In this document: positions 8,301 to 14,541 of the stretch, piece after piece
Position numbering within the stretch: position 1 is the stretch's first letter
How the letters are laid out: the number at the start of each line of letters is the position of its first letter
Source: Acidobacteriota bacterium
GTDB lineage: Bacteria; Acidobacteriota; Vicinamibacteria; Vicinamibacterales; UBA2999
DNA length: 46,579 bases
NCBI GenBank assembly: GCA_020851325.1
Contig: JADZCY010000017.1
Span: forward strand, 1 to 46,579
Direction: 5' to 3'
Translations under genes and position numbers: made by a program
Notes under the pieces: generated by a model
Seen by the model: the letters and a program-made list of their open reading frames with translations, nothing else
What the model was told of the DNA's origin: nothing
Database searches by the model: none

Positions 8301-9898
8301 ATCACCGCCCAGGGGTGGCGGATGCTCCACGCCAGGATGCCGTGGTAGCGGCGGTCCAGACGATCGTAGAACTCGCCCCAGCGCTCGAGCAGGCGCCCCA
8401 TCCGCGTGCGCGTGCGCTCCTCGGGCGGCACGAACCGCACGAAGCGCGACGACAGCATCGGGTCGAGCGTGAACGCCACCAGCAGCGACATCGCCACCGC
8501 GAACGCGATGGTCAGCGCGAACGACTTGAAGAACTGTCCGACGATGCCGGTCATGAAGCCGACGGGGAGGAAGACGGCGAGGATGGTGAAGGTGGTGGCC
8601 ATCACCGCCAGGCCAATTTCCGCGGTGCCTTCGCGCGCCGCCGTCACCGGATCGGCGCCGTGCTCCATGTGGCGATAGATGTTCTCGCGCACCACCACCG
8701 CGTCGTCGATGAGGATGCCGATGACCAGCGACAGCGCCATCAGCGTCATCATGTTGATGGTGAAGCCGACGACATACATGAAGAAGAACGTGGCGATCAC
8801 CGAGGTCGGCAGCGCCAGCGCCGAGATCAGCGTCGAGCGCCAGTCGCGCATGAAGATGAAGATGATCAGCACGGCCATGACGCCGCCGAAGATGATGTGG
8901 CCGCGGACCTCGCGCACGTTCTCGCGGATGCCGTCGGCGTCGCTGTGCACCTGGCTGATCTGGAGCTGCGGGAACGAGCCCTGCACGCGGGCCAGCGTTT
9001 CTTCGATCTTCGTCGCGATGGCGGCGGTGTTGGCGCCGGACTGCTTGCGCACGGCAAAGCTCACCGCGTCGGTGCCGTTCAGGCGCGTCGTCGAGGTGCG
9101 CTCTTCGTAGCCGTCCACCACTGTGCCGACGTCGCGAACGCGGACCGTCGAGCCGCCGGTGGAGCGAATGATGACGTTGCCGATCTCGTCGGCGGTGCGG
9201 AACTCGCCCTTGGTGCGGAGCGACACGGCACGGCCGTCGCGCTTCACCTGGCCGCCGGGCACGTCGAGGTTCTCGGCGGAGAGCCGCGCGGTGACCTCGG
9301 CAATCGGCATGTTCAGCGCTTCGAGCCGGCGCGGGTCGAGGTTGATCTGAATCTCGCGCACTTCGCCGCCGTTCACCTGCACCGCGGCGACGCCTTCCAC
9401 CTGCTCGAGCAGCGGCTTGAGGTCGTCTTCCACCTGCCGGCGCGTCACGTCACTCGGCTGCGACGAGCCGACGGCAAACACCATGATCGGCAGCGCCGCG
9501 ACGTCGAAGCGTTCGATCATCGGGTCTTCGATCTGCTGTGGCAGCCGTCCGCGCGTGGCGGCCACCTTCTCACGCACTTCCGCCGTGGCCGCCTGCGCGT
9601 CCACCTCGAGGCGGAACTCCACTCCGATGCGCGCGAAACCTTCGGTGGACGTCGAGACCACCCGCTTCACGCCGTTGATGCCGGCGACGGCATCCTCAAT
9701 CGGCTTGGTGACGAGCGTCTCCACTTCCTCCGGCGCGGCGCCGGGATACACCACGGCGACGTTGACGAAGGGGAGACTCACTTCGGGAAAGAGGTCGATC
9801 CCGAGGCGCGTCATCGAGACCAGGCCCAGCACCACGAAGCTGGTGATGACCATGGTGGCGAAGACGGGCCGCTTGATGGAGGTATCGGATATCCACAT
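5399..9898 (-). CDS. Fusion: RND (HAE1-type) efflux pump + TolC-family outer-membrane factor
   Basis: One 1499-residue frame holds two parts of a tripartite efflux system. Residues 1 to about 1010 are an RND permease, slightly shorter than AcrB: MWISDTSIKRPVFA at the N-terminus, porter domains, and the TM4 proton-relay pair Asp398-Asp399 in GILIDDAVVVREN. After the last pump helix (about 990-1010) comes a basic stretch, a hydrophobic segment at about 1032-1047 and SSSAFA-QT, which reads as an internal signal peptide with a predicted cut after Ala1053. Residues about 1085-1499 are a TolC/OEP protein with paired coiled-coil repeats (SLTFDQALQHALTANEGL; LYTGGRL). The pump C-terminus faces the cytoplasm, so the internal segment would lead the channel part into the periplasm. 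The adaptor is encoded just upstream. Confidence 0.93.
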   Translation of the reverse strand: MWISDTSIKRPVFATMVITSFVVLGLVSMTRLGIDLFPEVSLPFVNVAVVYPGAAPEEVETLVTKPIEDAVAGINGVKRVVSTSTEGFARIGVEFRLEVDAQAATAEVREKVAATRGRLPQQIEDPMIERFDVAALPIMVFAVGSSQPSDVTRRQVEDDLKPLLEQVEGVAAVQVNGGEVREIQINLDPRRLEALNMPIAEVTARLSAENLDVPGGQVKRDGRAVSLRTKGEFRTADEIGNVIIRSTGGSTVRVRDVGTVVDGYEERTSTTRLNGTDAVSFAVRKQSGANTAAIATKIEETLARVQGSFPQLQISQVHSDADGIRENVREVRGHIIFGGVMAVLIIFIFMRDWRSTLISALALPTSVIATFFFMYVVGFTINMMTLMALSLVIGILIDDAVVVRENIYRHMEHGADPVTAAREGTAEIGLAVMATTFTILAVFLPVGFMTGIVGQFFKSFALTIAFAVAMSLLVAFTLDPMLSSRFVRFVPPEERTRTRMGRLLERWGEFYDRLDRRYHGILAWSIRHPWAVIVLATVVFLGSLSTLGVMGTEFVPVEDRGEFVVNIEAPPGTSFEQSITYTEEIERLVQQEPEVRQIFSTVGVDADPLRSNLRVRTTKKFERERGLQAIKTDMRQRLAAVPLLRSTVADPEFMQGAPSEAPLNVYIRGDDMEALQRLNDELVAKIRAVPGAVDVDSSLESGQPEMVAEVNRAFAADMGFDVAAVASQLRGMVEGVVPTRLREADKEYDIRVRLAPEFRNDFQALARTPLYSPTGSVVRAGDIVRMEPGVGPTNIQREARRRQAKIGIELENRALGDVTSDVAAVMAGVQMPPNFEWGFAGDVELMEESAAAMGLALLLAVAFIYIVLASQFESFLEPLLIMLSLPLAIVGALLAILMTGNNLGMPAMIGMVMLMGLVTKNAILLIDLTNQYVREGKSIEEAILEAGPIRLRPIMMTTLAMILGMLPSAMGRGEGGEFRAPISIATIGGLITSTALTLVVVPVAYLLLARLVERVRTWREQSTAGLHPAARIAGVLLVLTLVGWFLASSSAFAQTPTLSLSATGAAVASATTPAGTGTAALQPGGALSLTFDQALQHALTANEGLKVVQERVRESQARVREARTNYLPQVNLSYLYTPAQRFPQIRIPAGLFGPEETTFQANFQRQNILGLDISQPLYTGGRLQNAHAIQESALDASRLDLDRSRQDLQYRVVEVFYNALLRQQGVGVADEQIRLAETQLNLAKVRYDAGTVARLDVLQAEVQLANAKARRIQAQAEVDAAVQAVRTVLSLPQRQVLNLVGTLDEGREIPSLEALELALPRRPDLQAFNARREQAEFSSRLAGGEWKPSLAFRGNIQYQDDEFSRVIRNETQNYTFGLALQMPLMASPGAAARRTAAQAQMRQAEHGLNASTDQARLELETAWTTLQSAAEVVSMQQKALELARESVQIAQVSYESGVITSAELNDAQVRLLETEWNMLQAKFARIVAAARAKVAAGVE

Positions 9899-9925
9899 GG
9901 TGCGTGCGGCGAAGCAGTCGTCTCG

Positions 9926-11062
9926 TTAACGAACGGGGACCGGACGAACCTTCGTACCGGTGGTGAACTGGCGGCGCGCGTCCGACACCAGGACGTCGCC
10001 GGCGGCAAGACCCGAGAGGATCTGCACGCGCGTGCCGTCGCTGAGGCCTTCGGTAATCGTGACCGGCTGCACGGTGTCGCCCTGCACGCGCAGCGCAATG
10101 CGGGCGCCGTCGCGCGTGGCAATCGCGTCGCGCGGCACCAGTAGCGCCGTCGCCTGCTGGCGTTCGACGATGCGCGCCGTGGCGTACATACCCGAGAGCA
10201 GTTCGCGCTTGTCGTTGGGCAGGCGCAGTTCGATGCGGAAGTGACGGTTGCGTTCGTCCACTTCGGGCGCGATGTTGGCGAGTTCGCCGTCGAAGGTCTG
10301 GCCCGGTTTGGCCTGAACCTCGACGCGCGCCTTCATGCCGGTGTGCAGCCGGCCGGCGTCCATTTCCGACACGCCGGCTTCGAGCTTCATCTGCCGCAGA
10401 TCCGCGACGACGACGATCGGCTTGTCGCCCGGCATGGCGCCGGCGTCGTAGTTGCGTTCGACGATGACGCCGGTGAGCGGCGAGGTGATGGTGGTGTCGC
10501 GCTGCGTCTCGCGGGCGCGGCGGGCCGACGCCTCGGCCTGCGCCATCGTCGCCGTGGCGAGATCCCGCTGCGCCACCGCGGCGCGGTGTGCCGTCTGCGC
10601 CGCTTCGAGTCGCTGCCGCGGCAGCGCGCCCTTGTCGAAGAGTCCCTGGGCGCGATCGCGTTCGAGCACGGCGTTGGCCAGCGCGGCTTCGGCGGTTTCG
10701 ACCGCGGCCTTGCCGACGGCAATGGCGGCCGTCGCGGCGTCCACCTGCGCGTCGATCTCGCGGCGATCGATCGTCGCAATCGTCTGACCGGCGCTGACGG
10801 CGTCCCCGAGATCGACCAGCACGCGCTCCAGCGTCCCCGGCACACGCGGCATCACCGGCACGCGCGTGCGCGGCGCCAGCGTGCCGGAGATCTCGAGTGT
10901 CGACTCGATCGGCCCTTCGGTCGCGGTGACGGTCGGCACATCGACGACGACCGGCGTGGTGGCGGTGTCGGCCGGCGTCGAACTCGCCGACGGCGTCGAG
11001 CAGGCGCTGAAGACGGCGGCGGACAGCAGGAGGATGGACAGGACCAGGGCACTACGCTTCAT
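9926..11062 (-). CDS. Membrane-fusion (HlyD/AcrA-type) efflux adaptor lipoprotein
   Basis: The preferred start is the ATG at 11062, giving 378 residues; the frame is open 13 codons further but lacks signal features. The N-terminus is a lipoprotein signal, MKRSALVLSILLLSAAVFSAC, with Cys21 as the probable lipidated residue. A barrel-sandwich half motif (APRTRVPVMPRVPGTLERV), a long alpha-helical hairpin (about 110-190) and the second half motif (TTITSPLTGVIVERN) follow, then a beta-barrel domain. It links the inner-membrane pump and the outer channel, which here are fused and encoded 27 bp downstream. The start overlaps the tetR stop by 11 bp, suggesting coupled translation. Confidence 0.92.
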   Translation of the reverse strand: MKRSALVLSILLLSAAVFSACSTPSASSTPADTATTPVVVDVPTVTATEGPIESTLEISGTLAPRTRVPVMPRVPGTLERVLVDLGDAVSAGQTIATIDRREIDAQVDAATAAIAVGKAAVETAEAALANAVLERDRAQGLFDKGALPRQRLEAAQTAHRAAVAQRDLATATMAQAEASARRARETQRDTTITSPLTGVIVERNYDAGAMPGDKPIVVVADLRQMKLEAGVSEMDAGRLHTGMKARVEVQAKPGQTFDGELANIAPEVDERNRHFRIELRLPNDKRELLSGMYATARIVERQQATALLVPRDAIATRDGARIALRVQGDTVQPVTITEGLSDGTRVQILSGLAAGDVLVSDARRQFTTGTKVRPVPVR

Positions 11063-11741
11063 CGGGGGACTCTCCGGCGGACGCGGCGGCGTCCGGATCA
11101 ATACGGCACTCGTCAGGAACGAACGTGGTTCCGCTGCCGGCCTTCAGCCCGGCCAGCACGGCGTCGAGAACATCGCGCGCCAGCAGGTCGCGATCTTCAT
11201 CGGGAGACAGGCGATCGCACAGCGCCAGCACCGACGGGCCGGTGAGCGCCGCCCACAGCACGTGCATCGCCGCCAGCGGGTTGAGGTCGGCCGGCAGCTC
11301 ACCGGCGTCGATCGCCGCCTGGAGGCGGGCGGTGGCGTCGCCCATCAGCGCGGTGACCAGTTCGAGGCCCTGCCAGCCTTCGGTGATCTGGGGCACCGAA
11401 CGATCGACGAACATCAGTTCGAAATAGGCGGACTGCTCGCGCGAGAAGCGGTAGAACGTCAGCCAGTCGCCGCGCACCTGCTCGAGCGGGGATCCGGAGG
11501 ACGGCGTCGCCAGCAGCGTGGCGTGGAGAAGCCGGAAGCCGTCTTCGGCCAGCGAGAAATAGATCTCGTCCTTGCCGGCGAAGTAGCTGTAGATGGCGGC
11601 GGGGCTGTATTCAATCCGTTCGGCGATCTTGCGGATGGAAACGTTGCGATAGCCTTCGGTGACGAAAAGCTCACGCGCCGCGTCGAGGATGGACTGGCGC
11701 ACGGCGTGGCGCTCGCGGTCGTGGCGTTCCTTGATACCCAT
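11052..11741 (-). CDS. TetR/AcrR-family transcriptional regulator
   Basis: This 229-residue protein has an N-terminal helix-turn-helix (ILDAARELFVTEGYRNVSIR, then KIAERIEYSPAAIYSYFAGK, about 18-57) typical of TetR proteins and a divergent all-helical ligand domain. It is the first gene of a three-gene minus-strand operon with the adaptor and the RND-TolC fusion, so it most likely represses efflux genes until a toxic ligand binds. A palindrome at 11754-11764, 12 bp upstream of the start codon, is a candidate self-operator. The last 25 residues (DECRIDPDAAASAG...) look disordered. The ligand cannot be predicted. Confidence 0.92.
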   Translation of the reverse strand: MGIKERHDRERHAVRQSILDAARELFVTEGYRNVSIRKIAERIEYSPAAIYSYFAGKDEIYFSLAEDGFRLLHATLLATPSSGSPLEQVRGDWLTFYRFSREQSAYFELMFVDRSVPQITEGWQGLELVTALMGDATARLQAAIDAGELPADLNPLAAMHVLWAALTGPSVLALCDRLSPDEDRDLLARDVLDAVLAGLKAGSGTTFVPDECRIDPDAAASAGESPDEA

Positions 11742-11753
11742 TTCGTGAGGATT

Positions 11754-11764
11754 GAACAGTGTTC
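11754..11764. promoter_or_regulatory. Candidate TetR operator
   Basis: GAACA-G-TGTTC is a perfect 5-bp inverted repeat around one base. It lies 12 bp upstream of the tetR-like start codon, where a bound repressor would block transcription of the efflux operon. The GAACAnTGTTC form resembles operators known for TetR-family proteins. No good -35/-10 pair was identified around it. Confidence 0.5.
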
Positions 11765-11832
11765 GGAAGTCTAACGGTATTGGACGCCGGCCCCGGCGCG
11801 CAAGTTCCGGGTTTCACAAGCGGCTCGAAAAC

Positions 11833-11862
11833 GGGAGGCGGGAGACGCGAGGCGGGAGGCGG
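11833..11862. repeat. G-rich degenerate 7-bp tandem repeat
   Basis: Four heptamers in a row, GGGAGGC, GGGAGAC, GCGAGGC, GGGAGGC, then GG, lie between the divergent tetR-like and membrane-protein genes. Two CTTGCCT heptamers follow at 11884-11897. The GGGAGGC units can pair with GCCTCCC at 11894-11900. The remaining part of this 150-bp spacer shows no gene. Confidence 0.7.
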
Positions 11863-11891
11863 AATTGCCGATCGCCATGTAAACTTGCCTC

Positions 11892-12251
11892 TTGCCTCCC
11901 ATAGCCATCTGGCTGCTGTCCTGGCTCGTGCCGGGCGCCGGCCACCTCATCCAGACCCGTGTGCAGAAGGGCGTCATTTTCTTCATCGCCATCCCGGCCA
12001 TGTTCGTGATTGGGCTGATGCTGAAGGGGCGCCTGTTCCCGTTCGACTTCACCCAGCCGCTGGTCGGCCTGGCGGCGCTGGCCACCTTGGCCACCGGCGT
12101 CCCGTACTTCGTCGCCTCGATGCTGGGGCTGGGCCAGGGCGTGGTCACCGACGTCGCCTACGAATATGGCAACGCCTTTCTGATCGTCGCTGGCCTGTTG
12201 AACATGCTGGTCGCGCTCGACGCCTACGACGTCCGGATGGGGCGGAAGTAG
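11892..12251 (+). CDS. Small polytopic membrane protein (DUF6677-like)
   Basis: The frame has a stop (TAA at 11880) just before its only plausible start, a TTG at 11892 inside a CTTGCCT repeat, so the start is weakly supported. The 119-residue product has about four hydrophobic segments (IAIWLLSWLVPGAGHLI; VIFFIAIPAMFVIGLML; LVGLAALATLATGVPYFVA; FLIVAGLLNMLVAL). The WLVPGAGHLIQ opening and the YDVRMGRK tail resemble a membrane family I associate with Acidobacteriota (DUF6677); that name is from memory. Function unknown. It starts a tight run with the next two small membrane genes. Confidence 0.7.
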   Translation: MPPIAIWLLSWLVPGAGHLIQTRVQKGVIFFIAIPAMFVIGLMLKGRLFPFDFTQPLVGLAALATLATGVPYFVASMLGLGQGVVTDVAYEYGNAFLIVAGLLNMLVALDAYDVRMGRK

Positions 12252-12255
12252 CCGC

Positions 12256-12429
12256 ATGACTTCCCACGCCGGCCTGCTGGCCCTCTTCGCGCTCTTCGTT
12301 TCGCTCGTCTTTGCCGTTATCGGCCGTGACACGCCGGCTGAACAGGTGCGGCTGGGCCTGCAGTACTTCGCCGCCTTTCTCGCCGCCGGCTTCGTGCTCG
12401 GCTGGTTGATGTATCCGCTGCCGCTGTAG
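12256..12429 (+). CDS. 57-residue two-helix membrane protein
   Basis: An ATG at 12256, 4 bp after the previous stop, opens a 57-codon frame ending at TAG 12427-12429. The product has two hydrophobic helices (about residues 6-22 and 38-54) joined by a short polar loop (GRDTPAEQVRLG). It fills the gap between the DUF6677-like gene and the VanZ-like gene exactly, with frame and spacing suited to an operon. No family was recognised. Its hydrophobic pattern and tight packing support a real gene, but no homology is claimed. Confidence 0.55.
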   Translation: MTSHAGLLALFALFVSLVFAVIGRDTPAEQVRLGLQYFAAFLAAGFVLGWLMYPLPL

Positions 12430-12440
12430 CGGCTCCTTCG

Positions 12441-12821
12441 ATGCGCATCGCTTTTCTCTGGGGCCCGGTCGTGGCCTGCATGGCGACCATCTTCTGGCTC
12501 TCGGGACGGTCGGTGCTGCCGGCGGCCTCGTGGCTGCCATGGCCGCTCGGCGCCGACTGGATGCAGCACGGCGTGGCCTTTGGCGTGCTGGCGCTGCTGA
12601 TCCTGCGCGCACTCAGCCATGCCTCGCTGTCGCGCGTCACGCGAGGCGTGATCGTGGCGGCGTGGGTCATCACCGTCCTCTATGGCGTATCGGACGAGTT
12701 CCACCAGTCGTTCGTGCCCCTGCGTTCGCCGGATCCACTCGACGTGCGCTCCGACGCCATTGGCGCCGCGCTGGCCCTCGGCGCCGCGTGGGCGTGGAGT
12801 AAAATCAGACGCTCACCATGA
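12441..12821 (+). CDS. VanZ-like membrane protein
   Basis: This 126-residue protein has four predicted membrane segments and the characteristic VanZ-like block YGVSDEFHQSFVP followed by DPLDVRSDAIGA near the C-terminus. VanZ proteins confer low-level teicoplanin resistance in enterococci, but most relatives, including this small chromosomal type, have no known role; phospholipid or envelope processes have been suggested. Its stop overlaps the start of the enoyl-CoA hydratase gene by four bases (ATGA). Confidence 0.85.
   Translation: MRIAFLWGPVVACMATIFWLSGRSVLPAASWLPWPLGADWMQHGVAFGVLALLILRALSHASLSRVTRGVIVAAWVITVLYGVSDEFHQSFVPLRSPDPLDVRSDAIGAALALGAAWAWSKIRRSP
12800..12805 (+). promoter_or_regulatory. 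Candidate -10 element for enoyl-CoA hydratase gene
   Basis: TAAAAT lies inside the 3' end of the VanZ-like gene and ends 12 bp before the ATG at 12818. Transcription from it would start about 6 bases before the start codon. No convincing -35 box is visible. Confidence 0.3.
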
Positions 12822-13600
12822 CCTTTGACAACCTGCTGATCGAGCGTGCCGACGCGGTCGCCATCCTCACCATCAACCGCCCGAAGGTGCTGAACGCCCT
12901 CAACACGGCCACACTTACCGAGTTGCAGGCCGCGCTCCAGGCGCTGCAGGCCGACGACACCGTTCGCGCCATCGTCATCACCGGCGCCGGAGAAAAGGCG
13001 TTTGTCGCCGGCGCCGACATCAACGAGCTCGCCACGCTCACTTCGTCGCAGGGCAAGGAACACGCAGGTCTCGGTCAACGCGTCTTCGATCTGATCGAAA
13101 CGCTCGGCAAGCCGGTGATTGCTGCGATCAACGGCTTCGCGCTCGGCGGTGGTTGCGAACTCGCGATGGCGTGCACGCTGCGGATTGCCGCCGACACGGC
13201 CCGGATGGGGCAGCCGGAGATCAACCTCGGCTTCATTCCTGGTTACGGCGGCAGCCAGCGTTTGCCCCGTCTGGTCGGCCGTGGACGCGCACTCGAGATC
13301 CTGCTGACCGGCGACATGGTGTCGGCGCCCCGCGCGTATGAAATCGGCCTGGTCAACAAAGTGGTGCCGGCGGCGGAGTTGATGACGACGGCGCGAACCT
13401 TCGCGGCGTCGCTGGCCACCAAGGCTCCGCTGGCGGCGCGCTACATCATTCAGGCCGTGAACAACGGTCTCGACATGCCGCTGTCGCAGGCGCAGTACCT
13501 GGAAACCGCGCTCTTCGGCGCCATCGCCGTCACCGACGACGGCCGCGAGGGGACGTCGGCGTTTCTGGCGAAGCGGCAGGCCAACTGGACGGGCCGCTAG
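12818..13600 (+). CDS. Enoyl-CoA hydratase (crotonase family)
   Basis: This 260-residue protein has the normal crotonase length. It hydrates 2-enoyl-CoA to 3-hydroxyacyl-CoA, the step after acyl-CoA dehydrogenase. The oxyanion-hole blocks are AFVAGADI and FALGGGCELAMA, and the two catalytic glutamates are in GGCELAMA and PEINLGFIPGYGG. The C-terminal trimerisation helix region is present. It overlaps the VanZ-like gene by four bases and is followed within 2 bp by ribH. Chain-length specificity is unknown; the sequence resembles short-chain 3-hydroxybutyryl-CoA dehydratases. Confidence 0.92.
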   Translation: MTFDNLLIERADAVAILTINRPKVLNALNTATLTELQAALQALQADDTVRAIVITGAGEKAFVAGADINELATLTSSQGKEHAGLGQRVFDLIETLGKPVIAAINGFALGGGCELAMACTLRIAADTARMGQPEINLGFIPGYGGSQRLPRLVGRGRALEILLTGDMVSAPRAYEIGLVNKVVPAAELMTTARTFAASLATKAPLAARYIIQAVNNGLDMPLSQAQYLETALFGAIAVTDDGREGTSAFLAKRQANWTGR

Positions 13601-13601
13601 C

Positions 13602-14042
13602 GTGCGCATTGCCATTGTCGTGGCGCGCTTCAACGACTTCGTCACCGGCCGCCTGCTGACCGGCGCGCGCGAAGCGTTGAACGAGGCCGGCTTGGGCGAC
13701 GCGGATGTCGAGGTGCTTCACGTCCCTGGCGCCTTCGAGATTCCGTTTGCCGCCGAAGCCGTCGCCGCCACCGGACGCATCGACGGCGTGGTCTGCCTTG
13801 GCTGTTTGATCAAGGGCGCGACGCCGCACTTCGAATACATCTCGTCGGCGTGCGCGCACGGCATCATGGCGGCGCAATCGAAGACCGGTGTGCCGATGGC
13901 GTTCGGCGTGTTGACCACCAACTCGGCGGAAGAGGCACTCGAGCGCGCGGTGGCCGGGCCCGGCAACAAGGGACGCGAAGCCGCGGAAGCGACGATCGAG
14001 ATGGCGCGGCTGCGCGCCATGCTGAGCGGAGTCCGCGCATGA
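13602..14042 (+). CDS. ribH: 6,7-dimethyl-8-ribityllumazine synthase
   Basis: RibH condenses 5-amino-6-ribitylamino-uracil with 3,4-dihydroxybutanone-4-phosphate, the penultimate step of riboflavin synthesis. The 146-residue product starts at a GTG one base after the previous stop. It has the N-terminal VARFNDFVT, the PGAFEIPFAAE segment, the catalytic-histidine block IKGATPHFEY, and GVLTTNS and GNKGREAAEATIEM near the end. The ribH-nusB order with overlapping ATGA is a common bacterial pair. No other riboflavin gene and no FMN riboswitch lies in the window. Confidence 0.95.
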   Translation: MRIAIVVARFNDFVTGRLLTGAREALNEAGLGDADVEVLHVPGAFEIPFAAEAVAATGRIDGVVCLGCLIKGATPHFEYISSACAHGIMAAQSKTGVPMAFGVLTTNSAEEALERAVAGPGNKGREAAEATIEMARLRAMLSGVRA

Positions 14043-14509
14043 CCGACGAGGGTGGGCTCGATCCGCGCTGGGCGGGTCGCCGGCGCGCCCGCGCGGCGGC
14101 GCTGCAGGTGCTCTACGAGTGCGAGGTGGGTGGACTGACGGTGTCCGAGGCGCTTGGTGTGCTGTCGCACGTCGGCACGCCCGAGGCAGCGGATCTGGCC
14201 GAGGGCGATCACGAGTTTGCCGAAGCGCTGGCGCGCGGCGTGTATACGGATCGCGCGGCGCTCGATGAGCGCATCGGCCAGGCGGCGCGTCACTGGCGCG
14301 TCGAGCGCATGGCGGCGCTGGACCGCCTGGTACTGCGCATGGCGGTCCACGAATGGCTGGCGCTGCCGGCAACGCCGCCGCGCGTGGTGATCAACGAGGC
14401 CATCGAACTGGCGCGCGCGTTCAGCGGCGAGGATGCCGCCCGCTTCGTCAACGGCGTCCTCGACGGCGTGTTGAAGACGCTGAAGGACGAAGGGAAAGTC
14501 GTCGAGTAG
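14039..14509 (+). CDS. nusB: Transcription antitermination factor NusB
   Basis: The 156-residue helical protein starts at the ATG overlapping the ribH stop (ATGA). RRRARAAALQVLYECEVGG matches the NusB N-terminus, and RMAALDRLVLRMAVHEWLAL with VVINEAIELARAFSGEDAARFVNGVLD are its core helices. NusB binds boxA RNA with NusE to assemble antitermination complexes on rRNA operons. Length and motif order are typical. Confidence 0.95.
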   Translation: MTDEGGLDPRWAGRRRARAAALQVLYECEVGGLTVSEALGVLSHVGTPEAADLAEGDHEFAEALARGVYTDRAALDERIGQAARHWRVERMAALDRLVLRMAVHEWLALPATPPRVVINEAIELARAFSGEDAARFVNGVLDGVLKTLKDEGKVVE

Positions 14510-14541
14510 AACCGGCTGCTGGCCGGAGGAGATCGAGTCGC

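Noticed and set aside
7871-10144. 757-codon plus-strand frame opposite the RND pump
   Set aside because: His/Arg/Asp-rich low-complexity translation with no motif; it is the antisense shadow of a clearly coding RND gene.
11833-11862. G-quadruplex as the main explanation of the GGGAGGC array
   Set aside because: Only three GGG runs occur; the 7-bp period explains the sequence better. Quadruplex formation remains possible but is not the primary call.
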